Counted from the first letter of the stretch, positions 23,765-32,640 are shown. The stretch: 64,000 nt of DNA from Rhodoferax sp. (GCF_030646845.1 NZ_JAUSLE010000009.1:1-64000), one strand, 5' to 3'. Translations and numbers: made by a program. Notes: generated by a model not told the origin, from the letters alone.

Positions 23765-24682
23765 TCACGACCTCAACCGCTTCACCCCGGTCACACCGGC
23801 CATCACCACCGCCCCCGCCACGATGCCGGCAACGGCGTCGAGCGCCAACGACACAACCGGCTGCAGGGCCGCGCCGGCGACCAGGCTCAGATGCTCGATC
23901 ACGCCGTGTGCGCCCGGAATGCCGTGCGTCAGAATGCCGCCCCCGACCAGAAACATGGCGGCAGTACCGGCAATCGACAGTCCTTTCATGAAGTAAGGCG
24001 CCGCAATAAGAATGCCCCGCCCTGCACTGCGCTGCAGGCGAACCGCCACGTTGTCGCCGGCCCTCTGGCTGAGGTAGAGTCCGCCATCGTCGAGCTTGAC
24101 AATGCCGGCTACCAGGCCATAGACGCCGGCCGTCATCGCCACGGCAATGCCAGTGAGCACGGTCACCTGGGTCACCAGCGGGCTTGCCTGCACGGTGCCC
24201 AGTGTGATGGCAATGATCTCGGCCGACAAAATGAAATCGGTGCGCACAGCGCCCTTGATTTTTTCTTTCTCCAGCGCAACAAGGTCTATGGACGGGTCAG
24301 CCAGCGCCTGTACCAGTTCCTCGTGGTGAACTGCGTCCTCGGCGCCGCTGTGGAAAAACTTGTGGGCCAGTTTCTCAAAACCCTCAAAGCACAGAAAGGC
24401 ACCGCCAACCATCAAAAGCGGGGTCACCGCCCAGGGGATAAACGCACTGATGGCCAATGCCGCTGGCACCAGAATGGCCTTGTTGACAAACGAGCCTTTG
24501 CACACGGCCCAGACCACCGGCAACTCGCGGTCCACCTTCACGCCCGACACCTGCTGGGCATTGAGGGCCAGGTCATCACCCAACACACCCGCGGTTTTTT
24601 TGGCGGCCACTTTGGTCAGCAAGGCCACGTCATCGAGTACGGTGGCAATATCGTCAATCAGTGCAAGCAGGCTACTGGCCAT
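23765..24682 (-). CDS. DUF808 family inner-membrane protein (YedI-like)
   Basis: A 305-residue membrane protein with several hydrophobic segments. It begins with the family signature ASSLLALIDDIATVLDDVALLTKVAAKKTAGVLGDDLALNA and has FIPWAVTPLLMVGGAFLCFEGFEK in the middle. Function of the family is unknown. The ATG at 24682 lies at the edge of a 155-bp gap to the divergent KASIII-like gene. Confidence 0.88.
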   Translation of the reverse strand: MASSLLALIDDIATVLDDVALLTKVAAKKTAGVLGDDLALNAQQVSGVKVDRELPVVWAVCKGSFVNKAILVPAALAISAFIPWAVTPLLMVGGAFLCFEGFEKLAHKFFHSGAEDAVHHEELVQALADPSIDLVALEKEKIKGAVRTDFILSAEIIAITLGTVQASPLVTQVTVLTGIAVAMTAGVYGLVAGIVKLDDGGLYLSQRAGDNVAVRLQRSAGRGILIAAPYFMKGLSIAGTAAMFLVGGGILTHGIPGAHGVIEHLSLVAGAALQPVVSLALDAVAGIVAGAVVMAGVTGVKRLRS

Positions 24683-24837
24683 GGTTCAACGCTTTCATAG
24701 AGTGGGTGCAACGCACAAGCGCAGATTGTCGCCGCTGTGCACGAGCGCCGGCTTAAACCAGCTGGGGCCCGGATTCGGCCGATAATCACCCCCTTGTTGG
24801 ACGCCTCCAACCCAGAACTTTTTTCGGGACCTTCCTT

Positions 24838-25956
24838 ATGCATCGTGTCGCCATCAGCAGTACCGGCCTCTATATTCCGCCTGAGGTCATCACCAATGAA
24901 GAGTTGGTGACGGCCTTCAACAGCTTCGCTGAAAAGGAAAACGCGGCTCACGCAGCCGACATCGCGGCCGGCACGCGCCAGCCCATCCCCATGTCAAGCG
25001 TCGAGTTCATCGAGAAGGCGTCCGGCATCAAGCGCCGGTACGTGATGGAGAAGACCGGCGTGCTGGATCCGCAGCGCATGCGTCCACGCCTGCAGACCCG
25101 TCCTGATAGCGAGCTTTCCCTGATGGCCGAGATTGGTGTGGCGGCTGCGCGGGATGCGCTGGCACGTGCGGGCAAGAAGCCCGAGGACGTTGACGGCGTC
25201 ATCTGCGCCGCGGCCAACATGCAACGGGCCTACCCGGCCATGGCTGTGGAAATCCAGACCACGCTGGGCATCCAGGGCTTTGGCTTCGACATGAACGTGG
25301 CCTGCTCATCGGCCACCTTCGCCATCGAGATGGCGGTCAACGCGGTCAAGACCGGATCGGCCCGGGCCATCCTGGTGGTCGATCCGGAAATCACCTCACC
25401 CCACCTGGCCTGGAAAGACCGGGACTGCCATTTCATCTTTGGTGACGTATGTACCGCCATCCTCATTGAGCGGCTTGAGAACGCCCCGCCCGGCGCGTTT
25501 GAGGTCATTGGCACCCGCCTGCTCACCACGTTTTCCAACAACATCCGCAACAACGCGGGCTTCATGTCGCGTAGCGAGGACCGCGACCCTGACGACCGGG
25601 ACCAGCTTTTCTATCAGGAAGGACGCAAGGTCTTCAAGGAAGTCTGTCCGCTGGCGGCCGAGCACATCACCAGGCACCTCGCTGAGCATGGCCTGACGCC
25701 CACCGGGGTGCGCCGTTACTGGCTGCATCAGGCCAATCTGGCCATGAACCAGCTGATTGGCCGAAAACTGCTGGGGCGCGATGCCACAGCAGACGACGCT
25801 CCAGTGATTCTTGACGAATTTGCCAACACCGCCTCCGCGGGCTCGATCATTGCCTTTCATCGCCACCACGATGACATCAAGGCTGGTGAGGTGGGTGTGA
25901 TCTGCTCCTTCGGGGCCGGCTACTCCATCGGCAGCGTCGTGGTGCGCCGCACCTGA
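24838..25956 (+). CDS. Beta-ketoacyl-ACP synthase III-like protein
   Basis: A 372-residue thiolase-fold enzyme of the FabH type. The catalytic triad is present: Cys156 in DMNVACSSATF, His in HQANLAMNQLIG and Asn in EFANTASAGS. It is longer than housekeeping FabH (about 320), with an N-terminal insertion between residues 30 and 55, like the FabH-like synthases of pseudomonads that load medium-chain acyl groups. No fatty-acid operon surrounds it. CCTTCCTT precedes the ATG, so the ribosome-binding site is poor. Exact chain preference is unknown. Confidence 0.85.
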   Translation: MHRVAISSTGLYIPPEVITNEELVTAFNSFAEKENAAHAADIAAGTRQPIPMSSVEFIEKASGIKRRYVMEKTGVLDPQRMRPRLQTRPDSELSLMAEIGVAAARDALARAGKKPEDVDGVICAAANMQRAYPAMAVEIQTTLGIQGFGFDMNVACSSATFAIEMAVNAVKTGSARAILVVDPEITSPHLAWKDRDCHFIFGDVCTAILIERLENAPPGAFEVIGTRLLTTFSNNIRNNAGFMSRSEDRDPDDRDQLFYQEGRKVFKEVCPLAAEHITRHLAEHGLTPTGVRRYWLHQANLAMNQLIGRKLLGRDATADDAPVILDEFANTASAGSIIAFHRHHDDIKAGEVGVICSFGAGYSIGSVVVRRT

Positions 25957-25968
25957 TTCGCGGCGCGA

Positions 25969-26496
25969 TCAGCTCAGGTCGCGCTTCAGCCGGATTTCTT
26001 CCACCTTGACCGAGCCCATGGGCACGGTCTTGATGCTGGTCATCTCGCGTTTGAAGCCCGCCAGGTCGTGAAAGCGCAGCGCCCGCTCATTGCCCAGTGG
26101 CACCCACAGCGTCACCTTGTTGCAACCTTCTTCCAACAGGCCTTCGCGGGCCGCGTCCCACAGGGCCAGGCCAACACCCTTGCCCCAGTACGAGGGAGCC
26201 GCGTAGATCGCCCAGATCTCGCCCATGGTGTTGGGTGTGCCCTTGTCACGCGAACGGTCGAAGCCGACAAAGCCGACGACTTGCCCGTCATCGACCGCGA
26301 CAAGGACCTGAGGTTCGATGAACTCAATGGCGTCACGCCAGTAGGCCTGGCTTTTCTCGATGGAGACGGCGGGCATCTGCTCACCTGGCACGACGCTCTT
26401 GAAGGCAGCCTGACTGGCACTGACGTGGATTTCGGCAATCGCCTTGGCATCGCGCAAGGTAGCGGGGCGGACTTCGTAGTTGGACGTACTGGACAT
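25969..26496 (-). CDS. GNAT family N-acetyltransferase
   Basis: A 175-residue GNAT protein. It begins [21 protein letters not shown], has [29 protein letters not shown] as the acetyl-CoA-binding loop (motif A, GKGVG), and ends with [20 protein letters not shown] (motif B). Substrate not known; the layout resembles acetyltransferases of small amines. ATG 26496 is chosen; the 29 extra residues of the track ORF look unlike the family. Convergent with the KASIII-like gene. Confidence 0.8.
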   Translation of the reverse strand: MSSTSNYEVRPATLRDAKAIAEIHVSASQAAFKSVVPGEQMPAVSIEKSQAYWRDAIEFIEPQVLVAVDDGQVVGFVGFDRSRDKGTPNTMGEIWAIYAAPSYWGKGVGLALWDAAREGLLEEGCNKVTLWVPLGNERALRFHDLAGFKREMTSIKTVPMGSVKVEEIRLKRDLS

Positions 26497-26610
26497 GAAG
26501 AATGCCCGGGCGAACCAGGCGAATAGTAAAAATGGGAGTTGGATTGTCGCCGCAATCTTTTCCCTCAGTCGCCCAAGCTGCATTCCGATCGCATCAAAGT
26601 CAAAACTAGT

Positions 26611-26656
26611 TGGTATCGATAAATACCATGCAGTTCATATGGATACCTTACGGTAT
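26611..26656. promoter_or_regulatory. Two inverted repeats ahead of the fasciclin gene
   Basis: TGGTAT-cgataa-ATACCA (26611-26628) and ATACC-ttac-GGTAT (26643-26656) share the half-site GGTAT/ATACC and lie 64-109 bases before the fasciclin start, in AT-rich sequence between it and the divergent GNAT gene. Repeated half-sites of this kind suggest a regulator site or paired operators. Regulator unknown. Confidence 0.4.
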
Positions 26657-26719
26657 GTATATTCCACCCACGCCACATTTTTGGCGTCAACACTGCATCA
26701 GTCATTTTTGGAGATATTC

Positions 26720-27175
26720 ATGAAAAAGACCCTCATCGCATCCGTTCTGGCTCTTGGCGGCGCGTTTTCAGTCCAGGCCAAAGACATCGTTGACACCGCC
26801 GTTGGCGCCGGCAACTTCAAGACGCTGGCCACGGCCCTGACCGCGGCTGGCCTGGTGGACACCCTCAAGGGCAAAGGCCCCTTCACCGTGTTTGCACCCA
26901 CGGACGCCGCATTTGCCAAGATCCCCAAAGCGGATCTCGACGCATTGCTCAAAGACAAGGCCAAGCTGACGACCGTGCTGACTTACCACGTGGTGCCAGG
27001 CAAGGTCATGGCAGCGGATGTGAAAGCCGGCAAGGTCAAGACCGTGCAGGGCTCGGAGTTGACCGTCTCCACCATGGACGGCGTGATGGTGGACGGGGCC
27101 AAGGTCACCGCCACCGACATCGTGGCCGACAACGGTGTGATTCACGTCATCGACAGCGTGATTGTTCCGCGCTAA
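26720..27175 (+). CDS. Fasciclin (FAS1) domain exported protein
   Basis: A 151-residue protein with a signal peptide ([22 protein letters not shown], cleavage likely after VQA) and one FAS1 domain. The conserved H1 region is [17 protein letters not shown], the middle is [15 protein letters not shown], and H2 is [16 protein letters not shown]1 proteins act in surface adhesion or cell-envelope contacts; in bacteria their exact role is mostly unknown. ATG 26720 follows TTGGAGATATTC. A hairpin lies just after the stop. Confidence 0.9.
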   Translation: MKKTLIASVLALGGAFSVQAKDIVDTAVGAGNFKTLATALTAAGLVDTLKGKGPFTVFAPTDAAFAKIPKADLDALLKDKAKLTTVLTYHVVPGKVMAADVKAGKVKTVQGSELTVSTMDGVMVDGAKVTATDIVADNGVIHVIDSVIVPR

Positions 27176-27183
27176 GCGCCCAC

Positions 27184-27226
27184 GGAATGGCCGGAACGCA
27201 CGAAACATGTTCGATCCGGCCATTCC
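27184..27226 (+). terminator. Hairpin after the fasciclin gene
   Basis: GGAATGGCCGGA (27184-27195) and TCCGGCCATTCC (27215-27226) form a perfect 12-bp stem with a 19-nt loop, eight bases after the fasciclin stop. There is no T-tract behind it, so it may stabilise the mRNA 3' end or act as a weak terminator. Confidence 0.5.
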
Positions 27227-27301
27227 AGGCAGATTACAACGGATTCTTGCGTGAGGTAAGCGCGATACTTTCTCCAGAACCTGACACTGGAGACACCCCG
27301 C

Positions 27302-28924
27302 ATGAACCTCACCGAATCCCTGCTGCTGGCGCTGAAGGCGCACGGTGCCCGCCAGATCTTTGGCATTCCCGGCGACTTTGCGCTGCCCTACTTTCGAATC
27401 ATCGAAGAATCGAAAATCCTGCCGCTGTACACCCTGTCGCACGAACCCGGCGTGGGCTTTGCCGCCGACGCGTCGGCGCGCATCCAGGGCGGTCTCGGTG
27501 TGGCCGCCGTCACCTACGGCGCCGGGGCGCTGAACATGATCAACTCGGTGGCGGCGGCCTTCGCCGAGAAATCCCCGCTGGTCGTGCTCTCCGGCGGGCC
27601 CGGCAAGGGCGAATCACGCTCCGGGCTTCTGCTGCACCATCAGGCCAAGACGCTCGATTCCCAGTTTCAGATCTTCAAGGAAATCACCTGCGACCAGGTG
27701 CGCCTGGATAACGCAGCGCGCGCGCCGGCCGACATCGCCCGCGTGCTCGCCAGTTGCCTGCGCCGATCCGAGCCGGTCTACATCGAGATTCCGCGCGACA
27801 TGGTGGCCATGCCCTGTGCACCGGTCACCCCCGAAATCGAACTGCCGCCAGACCAGGACGCGCTCAATGCCTGCGTGGACGAGATTCTCGGTCGCCTGTC
27901 TCAGGCCAGGTCACCGGTGCTGATGGCGGGCGTCGAAGTCCGCCGTTACGGGCTTGAAGACAAGGTCGCCGCGCTGTCGCGCCGCCTCGGTGTGCCAGTG
28001 GTGACCAGCTTCATGGGCCGCGGCTTGCTGGCCGACCAGAATGCACCCCTCGTGGGAACCTACATGGGCGTGGCGGGTTTTCCGGAAGTCACCCAGCTGG
28101 TCGAAAGCTCGGATGGCCTGTTCCTGCTCGGCGAGATCATCTGCGACACGAATTTCGCCGTGTCCGAGACCAAGATCGACATGCGCAAGACGATCCAGGC
28201 GCTGGATGGCCGGGTCACCATCGGCTATCACACCTACTCGCAATTGCCGCTGGCGGCGCTGGTCGACCGCATGCTGGAGCGTCTTGGCGCGGACGAAAAG
28301 GTTTTCTCCGTGCAGCGTCAGACCTTCCCGCATGGACTGCTGGCCGATTCGGCCACGATCACGCCGACCGACATCGCCACCGCCGTCAATGATTTGATGG
28401 CGGAGCACGGCAAGATGCCGATTGCCTCGGACATGGGCGACTGCCTGTTTACCGCGATGGAGATCGAGCACACGACGCTGGTCGCTCCCGGCTACTACGC
28501 GACTATGGGTTTCGGCGTGCCTGCCGGCCTGGGTCTGCAGGCGGCGACCGGCCAGCGGCCGCTGATCCTGGTGGGCGACGGCGCGTTTCAGATGACCGGC
28601 TGGGAGCTGGGCAACTGCAAGCGCTACGGCTGGGACCCGATCGTGCTGCTCTTCAACAACGCCAGCTGGGAGATGCTGCGCACCTTCCAACCCGAGTCGT
28701 CATTCAATGACCTGGGCCACTGGGGCTTTGCCGAGATGGCGGCCGGCATGGGCGGCGATGGCGTGCGGGTCAACACGCGCGGCGAACTGAAGGCAGCGCT
28801 GGACAAGGCGATGGTCACGCGCGGGCGCTTCCAGCTGATCGATGTGACGATTCCAAGCGGCGTGCTGTCGGCAACGCTGGCGCGCTTTGTGGCGGGGGTC
28901 AAGCGGCTCAACGCCGTCAAATAG
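27302..28924 (+). CDS. ipdC: Indolepyruvate/phenylpyruvate decarboxylase, ThDP-dependent
   Basis: A 540-residue thiamin-diphosphate enzyme. The N-terminal PYR domain has FGIPGDFALPYFRIIEES and the catalytic Glu in LSHEPGVGFAADA; the C-terminal PP domain has the cofactor motif GDGAFQMTGWELGNC...NN. LLHHQAKTLDSQFQIFKEIT carries the HH pair typical of 2-keto acid decarboxylases. It is closest in layout to Azospirillum-type enzymes, which turn phenylpyruvate or indolepyruvate into the arylacetaldehyde. That would feed the phenylacetate pathway or auxin-like acids. Substrate choice between the two is not decided, and the symbol is tentative. Confidence 0.82.
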   Translation: MNLTESLLLALKAHGARQIFGIPGDFALPYFRIIEESKILPLYTLSHEPGVGFAADASARIQGGLGVAAVTYGAGALNMINSVAAAFAEKSPLVVLSGGPGKGESRSGLLLHHQAKTLDSQFQIFKEITCDQVRLDNAARAPADIARVLASCLRRSEPVYIEIPRDMVAMPCAPVTPEIELPPDQDALNACVDEILGRLSQARSPVLMAGVEVRRYGLEDKVAALSRRLGVPVVTSFMGRGLLADQNAPLVGTYMGVAGFPEVTQLVESSDGLFLLGEIICDTNFAVSETKIDMRKTIQALDGRVTIGYHTYSQLPLAALVDRMLERLGADEKVFSVQRQTFPHGLLADSATITPTDIATAVNDLMAEHGKMPIASDMGDCLFTAMEIEHTTLVAPGYYATMGFGVPAGLGLQAATGQRPLILVGDGAFQMTGWELGNCKRYGWDPIVLLFNNASWEMLRTFQPESSFNDLGHWGFAEMAAGMGGDGVRVNTRGELKAALDKAMVTRGRFQLIDVTIPSGVLSATLARFVAGVKRLNAVK

Positions 28925-29356
28925 ACACTGGTTCAGTGCAGGCTTTGGGGTATCCCGGACGCGGTCATCACGGAGGTCAGCGAGGGGGGCAACAACGTAA
29001 CGCCATGATGGCTTGATGGAATGCGTCCAGGCACTCCGCCATGGTATAGCGCGCCGCCGGCGTAGCAGTGCCAATTCCGCGAAGGTAGGTACTGGCAGGA
29101 GGGTGAATGGAGTCAGCATCACGTCGACAGACCAACTGTCACGTCAAGGCTTGGGCCACTGGAATGCAATGTTACTACTGTCGCCATGCTGATCATCTCT
29201 CATCCGTCCAAAACTCCACCCCAGGGCCTTGGTGACCTCGGTCACCGTCGCGGTCACGACGGCGCTTGACGCCAGGTCAGCATTCTGCGCCTCACGACTC
29301 AAACGCCTGCGCAGCAACGGACTTTAAAACAAGATGGGCGACGGGATAGCGCCTGA
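28925..29356. other. Intergenic region with a possible gene remnant
   Basis: No convincing gene in 432 bases. On the minus strand an open frame (29144-29317, TTG start, 57 codons) reads through AVVTATVTEVTKALGWSFGRMRD and has protein-like composition, but has no ribosome-binding site and no family I recognise. It may be the tail of a decayed gene. No tRNA or terminator was seen. Confidence 0.3.
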
Positions 29357-29779
29357 TCATGTCGCGTCTGGCGTATGCCCCGGTGTCAGGCCGGTCAGTT
29401 CTTCGATCATGAAGGTGCCATAGTGTTGCGCTGAGACCGCCTTCGTCGCACGCGCCACTGCAGCGACCCGTTCGGCCTGCGCGTCGTCGGGGGCGTGCAC
29501 GACCAGGAAACTGCATCCGTTTTCGGCCAAGACTCCATGCGCCTTGACCAGGTCCAGTTCATAGCCGAAGGATGCGAGCGGACTCGCAGTTTGCAGGTTC
29601 GCCTCGACTTGGACCGTCATTTCCGCTGGCGTGTAGCGGACCATGGTCGAGTCAGCGAACCCCTGCTCAAGCAAGGAATTCACCGCCGCCTGCATATCAG
29701 CAGCGGAGCGAAATGCGATCACGGTGGATCCCACTGGCTTGAAGACCCCAAATGCTTGTGGGGGATCAGTCTTATCCAT
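29357..29779 (-). CDS. Hypothetical protein, possible stress-related
   Basis: A 140-residue soluble protein. It has VGSTVIAFRSAADMQAAVNSLLEQGFADSTMVRYTP near the start, a pattern like the beta-alpha-beta unit of general stress proteins that handle a sequence pair, and ends with a Thr-rich tail. No catalytic motif seen. ATG 29779 is chosen because AGGAGATTTGC stands right before it; the track ORF begins 29 codons earlier. Neighbouring genes include other small stress-type proteins. Confidence 0.65.
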   Translation of the reverse strand: MDKTDPPQAFGVFKPVGSTVIAFRSAADMQAAVNSLLEQGFADSTMVRYTPAEMTVQVEANLQTASPLASFGYELDLVKAHGVLAENGCSFLVVHAPDDAQAERVAAVARATKAVSAQHYGTFMIEELTGLTPGHTPDAT

Positions 29780-30086
29780 GCAAATCTCCTGTGAATTGTC
29801 CAGTAAATCTAAGGCAACGGTTCTCTGGAAAGCCCGAAGCCTCACATGGAAACGACAGTAAGGCATCGACCGAAAGCCGTCTGTGCGGCACCGAACGCAG
29901 CAACTTCTCCTTGCCTGCTACCCGGCCAATTGATCTCTTCTTGTCAATAGCCTTGCCTCAAGAAAAATCCGCGTTGCCTGTGAATTCCGTTTCGTTCCCC
30001 GTTGCTGCGTTCGCCTGCGCACAGACGCCCGGCAAGGCTCGCGCAAGGATGAGGGACCGAATCTACGGTGCCTTCAGGAGATTGAG
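29780..30086. other. Intergenic region, promoters of divergent genes
   Basis: About 307 bases between the minus-strand hypothetical gene and the copper-protein gene. It should hold both promoters. I see no clear palindrome, terminator or small gene. Confidence 0.3.
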
Positions 30087-30413
30087 ATGCTTAGTCAGAT
30101 CGAGAAAGAATGCCTTGTTGCGTGTAACGAATGTGCCGCCGCCTGTCTTCAGTGTGCCAGCGCCTGCCTCAAGGAGGACGATTCCAAAGCAATGGTTCGC
30201 TGCATCGCGCTGGACATGGAATGCGCCGACATTTGCCGGCTTGCCGCGGCGTCGATCACGCGCGGCGATGAGCACATGAAGGCCGTGTGCTCCCTCTGCG
30301 CCGAGGTGTGCCACTCGTGCGCAACTGAGTGCGCCAAGCACGCGATGGTGCACTGCCAGCACTGCGCCGAGGCCTGCCAGCGCTGCGCCGACGCTTGTCG
30401 AGGCATGGCCTGA
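30087..30413 (+). CDS. Four-helix-bundle copper-binding protein (Csp/DUF326 family)
   Basis: A 108-residue protein with 19 cysteines, arranged in helix-spaced CxxxC and CxxCxxxC patterns (CLVACNECAAACLQCASAC; CSLCAEVCHSCATEC; CQHCAEACQRCADAC). This is the pattern of copper-storage proteins, four-helix bundles whose inward-facing cysteines bind many Cu(I) ions. There is no signal peptide, so it resembles the cytosolic Csp3 type. AGGAGATTGAG precedes the ATG. A role in copper buffering is inferred from the family. Confidence 0.88.
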   Translation: MLSQIEKECLVACNECAAACLQCASACLKEDDSKAMVRCIALDMECADICRLAAASITRGDEHMKAVCSLCAEVCHSCATECAKHAMVHCQHCAEACQRCADACRGMA

Positions 30414-30445
30414 CAATTTCCCGCCCTTCACGCAGGGTGAGATCG

Positions 30446-30577
30446 ATGGACCGGCGGCATCGGTACACCAACGAAATGGCCCGATTCAATCAGTGGCGCA
30501 TCGGCGAAAAAAATTCCACGCCGCTGGCCTACGGCGTGCAGCGCGGCGACAAGACGCACGCGTTCACGCCATGCTGA
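30446..30577 (+). CDS. Possible small ORF (43 residues)
   Basis: ATG 30446 follows AGGGTGAGATCG and opens a frame to TGA 30577 (MDRRHRYTNEMARFNQWRIGEKN...). It is 32 bases after the copper-protein gene and its end overlaps the tail of the minus-strand stress-type ORF. No family recognised. It may be only a chance frame. Confidence 0.2.
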   Translation: MDRRHRYTNEMARFNQWRIGEKNSTPLAYGVQRGDKTHAFTPC

Positions 30578-30938
30578 TGTCTTTGTCATCACCAACCGAG
30601 GCCTGGATGATTTCCCGTGCGATCGCAGTCTCCTCCTCCGTCCGGGCATCGACCACCGGCACAATTTGACCGCTTGCAATCGCATCGCGAACCAGCGCCG
30701 ATAACCACCCCTCCTTGCCCTCCTTGTTCCCGGCGTCGGGTGCTGGGCTGGCCACGGCGGTTCCGATGGTGCCGTCCACGACTATGTCTTTCAGCACCGC
30801 GTCACTTTCTGCTTTCGGTACGGGTGCGGACGCAGCCGAGTCGGCTTCTAAAATCTGCAGCCGTTCGCGCGCCAGTCCCCGCCCAAGGCGCGTGGAAAAT
30901 GCGCTTCTTGCATCGTCACGGTTGGCAAAAAAACCCAT
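30564..30938 (-). CDS. Hypothetical stress-type protein, probable N-terminal frameshift
   Basis: The 124-codon frame begins MGFFANRDDARSAFSTRLGRGL and ends with an acidic, Ala-rich part (RTEEETAIAREIIQASVGD). It has no ribosome-binding site of its own. Twenty-two bases further upstream, ATG 30960 has an excellent one (CCAAGGAGAAATACC) and starts MNEYRPTYGFF, which is in a different frame; the two meet at a run of seven T. With six T the product would read MNEYRPTYGFFANRDDAR without a break. So the true gene probably runs 30564-30960 with a one-base slip. The YGFFxNRDDA pattern resembles general stress proteins. Confidence 0.6.
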   Translation of the reverse strand: MGFFANRDDARSAFSTRLGRGLARERLQILEADSAASAPVPKAESDAVLKDIVVDGTIGTAVASPAPDAGNKEGKEGWLSALVRDAIASGQIVPVVDARTEEETAIAREIIQASVGDDKDISMA

Positions 30939-31110
30939 AAGTGGGGCGGTATTCGTTCATGGTATTTCTCCTTGGCAAAACCCGTGCAGGACGGAACCGC
31001 GTTCAAATTGTCTGGAATGCCTTAACACGTCTGTGGGTCGTCGTACAAGCGGGGTGGACAAACTGGCCACTTTGACCGCGGACGGGACATGCGTGACTGC
31101 GTGGAAGCGT

Positions 31111-32640
31111 TCACGATCCTGGCGCGCGCATCAGTGCGATGAGCGGCGGGACGCAGAACCAAAGGATGAAGGTGAGTGCCAACACAATTGCGCCGTCGAT
31201 GCGTTCGGGCATTTCACCCGCCGTGAATCGGCGCAGCCGCCGCACCAGCCAAACGCCATGGACAGCGCCGCCAGCGGCGCTCCAGCCCAGCAGCGCGGCC
31301 ATATCCGGTCGGGCCACTGACAACAGCGCCGCGAGGGCTGGCGCAGCGACGGTTGCCCCCATTGCCAGACGCGCGGTGCTGCGTTTGCCCAGGATGACCA
31401 CGAGCGTGCGCTTGGCAGCAGCCTGATCGGCATCGCGGTCTGGGCAACCAGCGAGCAGTATCGAAGGCAACACCGATAGCCCCAGGGGGAGCGCCAGCAG
31501 CCATGGCAGGCTGTCCGCCCAGCCGCCGCCCTGCGCCACGTAACCAGCCATGATTGCGCCGGCGCTGTGGGTAAGCGCCACATCGAGTTCGCCGAATCCG
31601 CGGTGCGAGAGCTTTAGCGGCGGGACGGTGTAGATCAGCGCGAGCGTGGCGAACACGGCATACAGCGCGGCGATCGCGATGGCCGATGCTGCTGGGGCGG
31701 CCGCGAGCAGGGCGACCAGCGCCGCCAATGCGGCCAGGAGCGACAGGCCGATTCCCTTGCGCATCGCCGCGCGGTCGAGCCGGCCATCCACCAAAACGCG
31801 CGAGCCGCCGGTGAACGGTCCGGCGTTTTGATTGCGCCGGTCGCTGTCGAAATCGAACCAATCGTTGAGGAAGACGGTCGCCACTTCGAGCAAGAACAGG
31901 GTAAGGTAGCCGAGCAGGTACGGTGCCATGGACATCGGTTTGCCCGCGCCAGCTGTGAGCGCGCCGACGGTGTAGGCGATCCACGTCATCGGGTAGAACT
32001 GCAGACGCAAGGCGGCGAGCCATGCAAAGAGCCGTTGCAGACGGCGCTGCGCTGGGGAGAGTGCGCCGTGAATCAGGCGCGAACCGCTGGACCGCGCGCG
32101 GTCCAGCCATCGGTTGCGTTGCGAGATGTCGGAGGCGACGACCGGCCCAAAGGTATCGACGCGCGCGGTGCGCAGGCCGCAATAACCGAGTGTGGCGCGC
32201 GCCAGCGCCTGGCGTCCCGGTGCCCGATAGACGAGCCGGTAGATGAGCGGCGGCGTGTCCATCGTCGTGATCAGGTCAACCGTGCGGCCAGCGAGCAGCT
32301 TGTCCCATTTGTCATGTGTGACATGGCGAAAGGCGAACCCCGGCGTCAGGACGCGGTCGAGGAAGCCCTTGAGCAGGGCCGGGAAGGTGCCCCACCACGT
32401 CGGGTAGATGAACACCAGGTGCTCCGCCCAAGCGATGTCGTGCTGGGCGCGCACGAGATCAGGCTCCAGCGGCTGCAGCTCGGGCGAGACCGTGTGGACA
32501 TCCGGATCGAACCTCATCTCGCTCAGGATCAGCTCCCGGTACTCCGCGCCAGCTTGCCGCGCCCCCCCGGCATAGGCATCAAAAAGTGCGCCGCACAGGC
32601 TGTCGCGGCGAGGATGGGCGAGGATCAGCAGACAGCGCAT
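31111..32640 (-). CDS. Fusion: flavodoxin-fold NAD(P)H quinone oxidoreductase plus UbiA prenyltransferase
   Basis: A 509-residue protein of two clear parts. Residues 1 to about 190 are an NAD(P)H dehydrogenase (quinone) of the KefF/MdaB flavodoxin fold: LLILAHPRRDSL, FIYPTWWGTFPALLKGFLDRVL and LGYCGLRTARVDTFG. From about 215 a membrane UbiA-type prenyltransferase follows: Asp-rich motif NDWFDFDSD at 259-267, second motif DRDADQAAAKRT, and about eight hydrophobic segments. No stop separates them. UbiA-family enzymes attach polyprenyl chains to aromatic acceptors; joined to a quinone reductase it could make and reduce a prenylated quinone. The acceptor is unknown. No other quinone gene is adjacent. 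Confidence 0.85.
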   Translation of the reverse strand: MRCLLILAHPRRDSLCGALFDAYAGGARQAGAEYRELILSEMRFDPDVHTVSPELQPLEPDLVRAQHDIAWAEHLVFIYPTWWGTFPALLKGFLDRVLTPGFAFRHVTHDKWDKLLAGRTVDLITTMDTPPLIYRLVYRAPGRQALARATLGYCGLRTARVDTFGPVVASDISQRNRWLDRARSSGSRLIHGALSPAQRRLQRLFAWLAALRLQFYPMTWIAYTVGALTAGAGKPMSMAPYLLGYLTLFLLEVATVFLNDWFDFDSDRRNQNAGPFTGGSRVLVDGRLDRAAMRKGIGLSLLAALAALVALLAAAPAASAIAIAALYAVFATLALIYTVPPLKLSHRGFGELDVALTHSAGAIMAGYVAQGGGWADSLPWLLALPLGLSVLPSILLAGCPDRDADQAAAKRTLVVILGKRSTARLAMGATVAAPALAALLSVARPDMAALLGWSAAGGAVHGVWLVRRLRRFTAGEMPERIDGAIVLALTFILWFCVPPLIALMRAPGS

